This document shows positions 13,545 to 20,565 of a stretch of 35,882 bases of DNA, piece by piece; positions within the stretch are counted from its first letter, which is position 1, and the number at the start of each line of letters is the position of its first letter. Origin of the DNA: Sedimentisphaerales bacterium (GTDB taxonomy: Bacteria; Planctomycetota; Phycisphaerae; Sedimentisphaerales; Anaerohalosphaeraceae); the NCBI GenBank assembly GCA_016930745.1, contig JAFGGE010000010.1, forward strand, positions 1-35,882, read 5' to 3'. Made by a program: the position numbers and the translations under genes. The notes below the pieces were generated by a model. That model searched no databases. It worked only from the letters and a program-made list of their open reading frames with translations, and was not told the DNA's origin.

Positions 13545-16274
13545 TCAATGAACAACAGAAGTAAGAACCGGACGATTCGGCCGGAAGAGGTAATCCGGCC
13601 AGAGGGGACAGTTCAGATCCGTCCAGCATTTAATCCGGTTGGCTTCATCGGCGGTCAGGCGAACGTCATAATGTCCGCGGTTGAGAACCTCCCACAATTT
13701 ACTTTTGACGGTACCGAAACTCAGCGGCTCGGCCTTGGCGTGTTCACGGCCCCATGAATAATCGAAATAGTGAATCCAGCCCCTGCTGATGATGGTTCTG
13801 TAGGAGGCCGGAATACCTTCTGCGTCGAGGGCGACCGTTAAATTAATCTGTTTTGCATCGTCGGCGTTATGACAGCGGACACACTGGGCATCCCAGACGG
13901 GCTGAACGATTTTCTCATACGAAAATGGACCCGAACCCCAAGAGGCCGGCTGCAATGGATCCGGCTGGCGTCGCAGGGCCCGCGGGATAACGCCGGCCGA
14001 CAGAGGGGTTGACATTCGATTCTCGTGGCAGCCGATACAGCCCCGTTTCTCCCCCGGCTGCAACTGCACGACGCTGCGCATCCGCTGGATTTCCTTATAG
14101 TCTTCGTCCAGCGCTTGAAAATACAGTACTTTTCCGGCCGGTGCGTAAAAATGGGCCGAGCCATCCTGCTCCACCGGCGCGACCCCCCAATCGGCCTTGG
14201 CGACATAGCTGGGCCAGCCATGAGGTCCGTTGATCAGGTGAATCGGAGTGGCATACCAGTCCAGGAAAGGCTCATGGTCCGCCTGATATTCTCCGTTGGA
14301 AAGCCGGATCAAGTCGGCTCGGACTTCCTCACAGACGCGAATGTATTTGACGGAGCCTCGCTGTACCGCCGGTCCGAGTCCCTGATAGACGTCGGCGACA
14401 AAGAACTGACCTTCCGATATCGATGATTCGACAATATTATCGCTTTCGGGGATCACAGGGGGGGCCGTAACCGGCTCCAGAAGGGTAGGCGACATACTTG
14501 CAATGTCGGGATCAAGATACAGCAGTTCCCGATTGCCGTAACGGTCTATAATATACAATCCGAATCGGTCCAGCGGCGCATGGCTGCACAGATAATAATC
14601 CCGGCTGACGGGAACCGGATCGCGAAAACACTGTTGTTGAGCCCAGCTCATGTGATAGTGAGGTTTTACATCGGGGGTGATGTTGGTGACAGCCTGCGGG
14701 TTGAATCTGCCTTTGTCGATGTCGATAAGGGCGATCGGGCCGTTCAAATCGCCTCCGTGCGAGACAAGAGTGCACAGGATCTCGTTCGTTCCGGGAACTT
14801 CACGTCCGTTGGCATAACAGTGTAACGTGTTATTGCCGAAGATCAGCTCCGGGTGTGAGCCGTCGGGACGAATGGCCCAGAGCGTATGGCCGAAGTCGGC
14901 GCCTTTGTCGAGATACTCCGACCGCATCCAGATGATCCGGCCGTCGTTCATCACCGACGGCGTCCATTCGCTGAGATTGGCATGCGAAAGAGGACGAATA
15001 TTACTCCCATCCAAATCCATCCGGAAAAGCACAAATGCCTGGGGCCGCCAGCACAGAAATCGGGCTTTGCACCGGGTGCTGATGAAAGACAGGCCCCCAT
15101 CCGGAAGCGGACAGGGGAAGTAGTCGTGAAACGGCCCGTCGGTCATCTGCTTCAGATCGCTTCCGTCGGCGTTGATGACATAGAGATGGTAATAGTCAGT
15201 CATGGATCGACGATAGGAAAAGTAAATTTTCTCGGCCTGAAAATCCGCTACAGGATCCCGGATTATGCCGTTTCCCGCGTCGAACAGTGTTTTTACAGTC
15301 GCTTTCTCCGGTTCAGGAACGCCGCCTTGATGCGGCACTTCGAGGATGCATAAACTTCCCCCCGGACCGCCTGCTGCATCCAGGACGACGCTGTAATTAT
15401 GCGAAGGTTCGAAGGGATGTCTTTTCACAAATAGAATGTTCTCCATTGTTCGCAGATCAGGCGACCGCAAAAACAGCCGCCGTTTGGCCATACGGACCAG
15501 GAAAACAAGGTTTTGCCTTGCTGTCGTCTTTTCGGATGTCTCGGATGATCCTTGCAAAAGGGCCTCTTGACGGCGAAAGTCCGATACTTCCTGTCTTTCC
15601 CGGGACACGTCCAATCCCTGAGCGGAAAATCGCTCGATTATCTCCTCCATTTGTCCAAGTGTCCGGTTCACAGGATCGGATGGATCGAATTTTCTCCACG
15701 TCAGGTCTTCGCATTCAAACGCATAGCGCAGAAAATCGACCTGCTCCAGAGGCCCCTCCGGCAGGATGGGATAGGCGCTGCTTTGAGCGACGGTTTTCCA
15801 GGATGTCCCGTCAAGAGAAATACGAACCTCAATCCATGTCGGTAGGCGGTCATGGAACTGTCCCTCCCTGTCGCGCGTAAAAACCAGCGTATCGATGGAT
15901 AATGGTTCGGGAAATTCAATCTGCACCCATTCATTCCGGGTTCCCGCGGCAATCCAACTGTGGCTGTTGCCGTAAAGACCGTCATTCAGATGGGCGATCT
16001 GATGAATCGGATAACCGGGAAGGCAGGAAGAGGCTTTGGCTGTCGCTCCGGCGCCGGCCAGAGCAAGATTCGCCCGGATCCGGGGTCCATACATCTCTAA
16101 CTCATCGATACAAGGCTGGCCCCCCATACTTTCGTGTATAACCAAACGGACAAAACGCGCTTCGACAGGCGCAAAGGATATCCTGTTTGGCAGAGCCGTA
16201 TCGAACGTGTCCGCCGCGTACAGGGGAACTGTCCATACCCCAAGGATGCAGATCCAATTCCTCCATGGGTTCAT
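13545..16274 (-). CDS. HzsA-related multidomain protein: F5/8C, beta-propeller, two CxxCH heme motifs; exported
   Basis: A 909-aa protein with a signal peptide (ICILGVWTVPLYAAD). Residues about 25-180 form an F5/8-type C/discoidin-like fold (VEARFVRLVIHES, NEWVQIEFPEPLSIDTLVFTRD). A PD40-type propeller follows (LYVINADGSDLKQMTDGP, PDGGLSFISTRC, RMDLDGSNIRPLS), matching what is annotated as the hydrazine synthase alpha-subunit middle domain in HzsA-related proteins. Near the C terminus are two c-type heme motifs, CIGCH (746-750) and CVRCH (798-802). True HzsA makes hydrazine in anammox bacteria, but many non-anammox planctomycetes carry such relatives with unknown roles, and the glycosidase neighbours argue for carbohydrate-linked redox chemistry. 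It lies 66 bp after the GH172 gene; AGGAAGGATG precedes the ATG. Confidence 0.85.
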   Translation of the reverse strand: MNPWRNWICILGVWTVPLYAADTFDTALPNRISFAPVEARFVRLVIHESMGGQPCIDELEMYGPRIRANLALAGAGATAKASSCLPGYPIHQIAHLNDGLYGNSHSWIAAGTRNEWVQIEFPEPLSIDTLVFTRDREGQFHDRLPTWIEVRISLDGTSWKTVAQSSAYPILPEGPLEQVDFLRYAFECEDLTWRKFDPSDPVNRTLGQMEEIIERFSAQGLDVSRERQEVSDFRRQEALLQGSSETSEKTTARQNLVFLVRMAKRRLFLRSPDLRTMENILFVKRHPFEPSHNYSVVLDAAGGPGGSLCILEVPHQGGVPEPEKATVKTLFDAGNGIIRDPVADFQAEKIYFSYRRSMTDYYHLYVINADGSDLKQMTDGPFHDYFPCPLPDGGLSFISTRCKARFLCWRPQAFVLFRMDLDGSNIRPLSHANLSEWTPSVMNDGRIIWMRSEYLDKGADFGHTLWAIRPDGSHPELIFGNNTLHCYANGREVPGTNEILCTLVSHGGDLNGPIALIDIDKGRFNPQAVTNITPDVKPHYHMSWAQQQCFRDPVPVSRDYYLCSHAPLDRFGLYIIDRYGNRELLYLDPDIASMSPTLLEPVTAPPVIPESDNIVESSISEGQFFVADVYQGLGPAVQRGSVKYIRVCEEVRADLIRLSNGEYQADHEPFLDWYATPIHLINGPHGWPSYVAKADWGVAPVEQDGSAHFYAPAGKVLYFQALDEDYKEIQRMRSVVQLQPGEKRGCIGCHENRMSTPLSAGVIPRALRRQPDPLQPASWGSGPFSYEKIVQPVWDAQCVRCHNADDAKQINLTVALDAEGIPASYRTIISRGWIHYFDYSWGREHAKAEPLSFGTVKSKLWEVLNRGHYDVRLTADEANRIKCWTDLNCPLWPDYLFRPNRPVLTSVVH

Positions 16275-16340
16275 TGATTTATCATCCTTCCTGAGATCCT
16301 GGTTGCGTCCTTCTTTCCCGGCGAAGCCTCTCCGCTCAAA

Positions 16341-18458
16341 CTACCGTTGCTGCACCCAGATGAAATCGATCCCGATCCGGGGATTGGAGACTCCCACCGG
16401 CGTATCCTTCCATTCGAGCGTCAGGGTATGATCGCCGGATTCCATCTCTGCGGGGGCCAATGCGATACTGCGAAGCAGAATCCGATAGGGGCGATGCAGG
16501 TCGATATCCTCCGCTCCGTCTTCCAATCGAATCGGCTTGCCGTCCAGGAGCAAGGAGATCCTTCCCGCGCGCGGCGTCAAGGCAAACGCGATATGGATTT
16601 GCTGCTTGCCGGTGGAACGGATCGGAAGAACAAAACTTTTTCGATTCGAGTCTTTGGTTGGAGTCCAGACGAGCAGTTTCCCGCCGGCCCATAAGCGGCC
16701 TTCTTCAAATTGCGTGTCATCCTTGTCGGAAACGATTTCTTCTGCGGCGAAAAAAACGGCATTCGCAGCGCCGAATCTTGCCGCCGGCTGCCAGTTCTCC
16801 GGCAGCACAGGGAGCTCCGGATCGCCGGGCATAATCGCCTGGTGATCGTCGGTCAGGCCGGGTCTGGCGTAGTGGTACCCGATGCGGGCATAGGACATGC
16901 CTACGGTTCGCTCGTGGCTGAACAATTCCATGTAAAAGCGAATGTTTTCCCTGAACGGTATGGAATCAAGCACATGCCAGCGGTAATTCGTAACAAAGCC
17001 TCTGTTGCCCGGGCCGTCGTTGCGGGGCTGACCGCAATAGGGAAACGCAAAAATATCCGGCGAAGACCAGGAGTAGTTAAAATAGTCTTCCGAACCGGTG
17101 CCGAAGGTCGAGGGTGTAAAATCGTCGTCTACAAAGATTTTTTCATCCCCTTCGCCCCACCAATTGCCATAGGGAGTCGGCACGGAAGAAGGATTCATCA
17201 GGTATACTCCCGTTCCCACATAGACGCCCTTGCCATGCGCCAGCAGAAAAGGCAAATCCTGTACCTGACGATTCGATGCGATCAGGTTATGCTGTACGCG
17301 CCATCTGGCCCGAAAGTGCATGGTCTGCTCGTTCCAGGCAAAGGGCATACAAAGCGCCGAACCTTTTACGGCCACAGGCTGTACGCCTGTATTTTCCAAC
17401 TCAATCCTGCAGGATCGCTCAAACGGCATCACAAACCGGCAGATCATCGTGCCGTCCGGCCGGACCGAAAAGGGCAGCGACTGGTAAGGATTGACACCCG
17501 GAGCCGCTCCGAAGAAATCTCCGACGGGCGACTGGACCTGGCCCCACGGGGCGTCGTCAAAGGTAATCTGCAACAGGGTTTGACGCAGGGCTTTATCCAA
17601 ATCATCAGCGGTCAGACGAAGGACCAATTGCTCGATGGCCTGCGGTCCATTCAGGCGAATGACGGTTTTCTTTTCCGATGGCTTTACGTCCAGATCAAAA
17701 GGCGATGGGCTCTGTTGGGATTTCGGCACAAGATTTCTGTCCGGATCGGAGAGTATCCCGGTTACTTTGTCGATCGTCCGGCGGTAGACGGCGATATCTT
17801 CGGGGCGAAACGTCGTTACGGAGGCGCCTTTCTCATAAAGACGCACCTGAAGATGATAGAAATGAATTTCTTTGGTGTTGCCGGTCCATACGATGCGCAA
17901 TCTCTCGGCGAAAGAAATCGGCGCGTAGGAGGCATCCCGCTGGTATATTGTCCGGCGGAATCGATCCATGTCAATATTGCTGGTCTGTGAGAATCGGTCA
18001 TAAGGACGGCGGAAGAAATCATCCGCACTGCCGTCATAGATCGGCGTCTGGGAATCGTCCAGATACACTCGAACGGAGCCGGAAATAGCCGCCGTCCACA
18101 GACGCACAATAGCGCCCGGTCCGTTTACCTCGACGATCAGGTACTCGCCGATTCCGTCGGTATCCGGAGCCCGCAGCACCTTCTCAAAATTAGGAATCGG
18201 TTCTCCTCCGAAACCGTCGGCATTGGCAAACCAGTCCGGCCCGCCCGGAAGGCGGCTTCGATGGTCGTACGACGAGAACTGAACGGTTCGGAAGGCCGGT
18301 TTTGGAAATACGGCAAGATTGGCCAGGTCCACCATTTCATGAAAAAGCGTTTCTGTCGTAATGGGGCTGGATTTACCTGCATTATCCGATAGAGCCGACA
18401 AGGAACAAACCGTTAATAGGAGATAGATCAATCCGTGTTTTGCCGTGTTCCTGCACAT
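16341..18458 (-). CDS. DUF2961 / GH172-family glycoside hydrolase, exported
   Basis: The protein matches DUF2961, reclassified as GH172, which includes difructose dianhydride I synthase/hydrolase and alpha-D-arabinofuranosidases. The double jelly-roll signatures are clear: YDHRSRLPGGPDWFANADGFG near the N terminus, then WWGEGDEKIFVDDD and FGTGSEDYFNYSW. The two glutamates (E436 and E457 from the start used here) are 21 residues apart, the same spacing I recall for the catalytic pair of the characterised bifidobacterial enzyme. A signal peptide (HGLIYLLLTVCSLSALS) implies a periplasmic or outer location. The track start at 18473 is TTG within a GGAGGG SD site; the ATG at 18458, six bases after it, is clearly better. 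The gene sits between DUF4832 and HzsA-related genes. Confidence 0.9.
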   Translation of the reverse strand: MCRNTAKHGLIYLLLTVCSLSALSDNAGKSSPITTETLFHEMVDLANLAVFPKPAFRTVQFSSYDHRSRLPGGPDWFANADGFGGEPIPNFEKVLRAPDTDGIGEYLIVEVNGPGAIVRLWTAAISGSVRVYLDDSQTPIYDGSADDFFRRPYDRFSQTSNIDMDRFRRTIYQRDASYAPISFAERLRIVWTGNTKEIHFYHLQVRLYEKGASVTTFRPEDIAVYRRTIDKVTGILSDPDRNLVPKSQQSPSPFDLDVKPSEKKTVIRLNGPQAIEQLVLRLTADDLDKALRQTLLQITFDDAPWGQVQSPVGDFFGAAPGVNPYQSLPFSVRPDGTMICRFVMPFERSCRIELENTGVQPVAVKGSALCMPFAWNEQTMHFRARWRVQHNLIASNRQVQDLPFLLAHGKGVYVGTGVYLMNPSSVPTPYGNWWGEGDEKIFVDDDFTPSTFGTGSEDYFNYSWSSPDIFAFPYCGQPRNDGPGNRGFVTNYRWHVLDSIPFRENIRFYMELFSHERTVGMSYARIGYHYARPGLTDDHQAIMPGDPELPVLPENWQPAARFGAANAVFFAAEEIVSDKDDTQFEEGRLWAGGKLLVWTPTKDSNRKSFVLPIRSTGKQQIHIAFALTPRAGRISLLLDGKPIRLEDGAEDIDLHRPYRILLRSIALAPAEMESGDHTLTLEWKDTPVGVSNPRIGIDFIWVQQR

Positions 18459-18516
18459 AATTCCCTCCGACAAATAGTGTCTTCTTTGTAGTATCTGTAA
18501 GGCGTACTTATACCGA

Positions 18517-18545
18517 AGGATAACAGGTTATGAACAACGTGGCAA
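18517..18545 (-). promoter_or_regulatory. Possible promoter for GH172 and HzsA-related genes
   Basis: TTGCCA, 17 bases, TATCCT on the minus strand, about 60 bases upstream of the GH172 ATG, inside the 219-bp gap after the DUF4832 gene. The match is moderate; read-through from the DUF4832 gene is also possible. Confidence 0.35.
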
Positions 18546-18677
18546 TAGCATCTTCGGGAGCGGATTGTGAATAGCCCTTTACCTTGTAGAAATCCACATC
18601 GGCATGTATATCCGATGAGAAGGCCAGGAAATTGGAACCGTCAAACAACAGCATTTTTAAAAATACGTCAAAACGGG

Positions 18678-20147
18678 TCATGGGATAAGGTTTACTTTAC
18701 TCATCGGATACCAGCCATCCTCCGTTCTTCCCTGAATTCCAAGTTTTACCACCGGTTTCACCGGATCTTCGCCCACGACTCCGATAGAGAGCTGATATTC
18801 TCCGCTCTGCATATCATCGGGCGGAACAATCCGATCGATCACCGCAACGGTTTCGCCGGGAGGAAGGTCCGGCGGCTGCTTGAGAAACTCCTCCGTGAAG
18901 GTTTCCACGGAACCGGGTAACCACTTGTCAACCGTAACGTTCCCGGCCAGAATTCGCGAACACCCGTGTCTGTCTGTGAGTTTGTATGCCAGTCGATAAG
19001 GCTCATAGCAAGGCGCGGAACCGATATTCTGCCATTTCATCTCGATCACCAGCGGCTTGCCGCTGACCGCCTGTTTTGGATGCCGCAGTTCCCGGAGAAC
19101 CAGTCGATAACCAAGCCGGCGGAGAAATCGTTCGATTTCGCTGCGGATGTTGTCTCCTTCCGGCAAGGGTGCTGACTTGTTATTGATATAGGAGCCATGG
19201 CAGGCCAGCGCATAGTTGAAGATATAGCGCAGCGGCCATTGCTCCTGAACCCAGCGTCGCATGTCCCAACAGGTCTCCCACGCTACCGGGGCTGTCTTCC
19301 AGACGTCCTGTACGCCCGCCCCTTTGACAAGCTGGGGGTACGCATTGCGCATATGGCACCAGTTTTTCGAGAACCCCCCCATGTCGCCAAGGCAGTCCGC
19401 CCGCCATCCTGCCCCCTGGCCGGCGGCATAGGCAAGACAGTCGCGGTCGCCTACCAGCATCAGAAGGGGGGTCTTGCGAAAAGCGGACTGATACGCGTCA
19501 ATGATCGTCTTTCGGTTTTCCATCGTCGGCATTCTGCCGGTTTTGGAACTGCTCATGTGCCACTCGCCCCACCATCCTACCGTGCCCAGATCAATATGAT
19601 CGATGTCTGGATGTCCATCGTATCGGACGCCCAATCGTTTTAGAAAGTCCAGATGTCTGTCCAGGGTAACCGGATCGTCCAGATCCGGAACGGCAAGCGC
19701 GTTCTGGTTGTTATAGTCCACGGTAAGCACCTTCCCTCCGGCCTCCTGTAACCAAACCGGATGGTACGGCCTGTCGGGTGTCGTGGAGCAGCACATCACA
19801 CGGAACGCCAGACGCTGGCCCGCCGCGTGTGTTTGTTCAAGGATCCTGTCGAGAAAATCATAATCGATCTGTCCTGGGCTGGGTTCGAGCGTTCCCCAGC
19901 CCCAGCGGGCATAGTGAACCGTGGAAGGGATCCAGTCGGGCAGGTTCTTGTCGTTGTTTCGAGTTCTGTGGAAGGTCTGCCAGCCCATTCCCGGATTGGC
20001 CAGAAGCTCGTCGGTTTCTTCCGGTCGAATAGTCACAAAACCGTCTCGTGCATCCGTCGCTCCTCTGACGATGGAAATGAAAGGATGAAAAATACCAAGG
20101 GACGCCACGATCAGCGTCACACGAAAAACCATTATATGCCTGTTCAT
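18678..20147 (-). CDS. DUF4832 domain protein, putative exported TIM-barrel glycosidase
   Basis: The N-terminal two-thirds read like a GH42/GH10-type TIM barrel: ANPGMGWQTF, STVHYARWGWGTLEPSPGQIDYDFLD, then DLGTVGWWGEWHMSS, where E in GWWGEWH is a plausible acid/base. The C-terminal part (about 330-490) fits DUF4832, a beta-rich carbohydrate-protein domain (IEMKWQNIGSAPCYEPYRLAYKL). The N terminus is a signal peptide (VFRVTLIVASLGIFHPFISIVRG). The track start at 20162 is TTG inside a GGGAGGAAT SD site, so I use the ATG at 20147. It is the first of three minus-strand genes (DUF4832, GH172, HzsA-related) diverging from GH127. The substrate is unknown; an arabinose- or galactose-containing glycan would fit the neighbours. 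Confidence 0.82.
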   Translation of the reverse strand: MNRHIMVFRVTLIVASLGIFHPFISIVRGATDARDGFVTIRPEETDELLANPGMGWQTFHRTRNNDKNLPDWIPSTVHYARWGWGTLEPSPGQIDYDFLDRILEQTHAAGQRLAFRVMCCSTTPDRPYHPVWLQEAGGKVLTVDYNNQNALAVPDLDDPVTLDRHLDFLKRLGVRYDGHPDIDHIDLGTVGWWGEWHMSSSKTGRMPTMENRKTIIDAYQSAFRKTPLLMLVGDRDCLAYAAGQGAGWRADCLGDMGGFSKNWCHMRNAYPQLVKGAGVQDVWKTAPVAWETCWDMRRWVQEQWPLRYIFNYALACHGSYINNKSAPLPEGDNIRSEIERFLRRLGYRLVLRELRHPKQAVSGKPLVIEMKWQNIGSAPCYEPYRLAYKLTDRHGCSRILAGNVTVDKWLPGSVETFTEEFLKQPPDLPPGETVAVIDRIVPPDDMQSGEYQLSIGVVGEDPVKPVVKLGIQGRTEDGWYPMSKVNLIP

Positions 20148-20315
20148 GCCTATTCCTCCCAAATCACAATGAGACGTCCGGATCGAACGGAGCTCAGACA
20201 GAATTGACTCCGTCCCGATTCCTCAATTTCATTCTACTTGACGGCAAGGCGATTTTCCATCCGAATTTCGAATCAGACCGGAGGGATTAGGAATTCTGGA
20301 TAACAGTTTTAAGCG

Positions 20316-20340
20316 GAACGTCGCATCACGCGATGTTCCA
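20316..20340. repeat. 25-bp inverted repeat, candidate operator
   Basis: GGAACGTCGC and GCGATGTTCC flank ATCAC: ten paired positions, one of them G-T. It lies 50 bases upstream of the GH127 -35 box, a position suited to an activator or repressor dimer. As RNA it would also form a stable hairpin. Confidence 0.45.
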
Positions 20341-20345
20341 CAGGT

Positions 20346-20367
20346 TTGGGCGATCATTCATGCCCAA
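20346..20367. repeat. Second inverted repeat, TTGGGC-N10-GCCCAA
   Basis: A perfect 6-bp inverted repeat with a 10-bp spacer, starting 6 bases after the previous one and ending 22 bases before the GH127 -35 box. Two palindromes side by side at a divergent promoter suggest binding of a regulator. Confidence 0.4.
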
Positions 20368-20389
20368 TCGTTTAAACCAGTTTCTGTAT

Positions 20390-20419
20390 TTGGCTTGTTG
20401 GCATGTTACACTTTATAAT
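20390..20419 (+). promoter_or_regulatory. Sigma-70-like promoter for the GH127 operon
   Basis: TTGGCT, 18 bases, perfect TATAAT, pointing at GH127 and leaving a leader of about 140 nt. A second candidate (TTGTAT, 16 bases, TATACT) starts just downstream, so two start sites are possible. Confidence 0.5.
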
Positions 20420-20565
20420 CAGCGCTTGTATTGTCAGGCGGCCTGGTTATACTATCATGCCCATGAAAACAAGCGATTTAAGGCGGATTGAACGTGATCG
20501 GAGAGATCTGAAACAAACGTGCAGATAATGGACATATCCTCAACTCATAGAAAAGGGCGTTTATT

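Larger units (their letters stand above)
20148..20565. promoter_or_regulatory. Divergent control region between the DUF4832-GH172 and GH127 arms
   Basis: A 418-bp AT-richer gap between two outward-facing gene sets. It contains two adjacent inverted repeats (20316-20340 and 20346-20367), a TATAAT promoter towards GH127 (20390-20419), and a second overlapping candidate further down (TTGTAT, 16 bases, TATACT). I found no convincing -35/-10 pair for the leftward genes. No coding potential is evident. Confidence 0.55.

Noticed and set aside
16710-17990. 426-aa plus-strand ORF
   Set aside because: Antisense shadow of the GH172 gene; the long open frame follows from the codon bias of the real gene.
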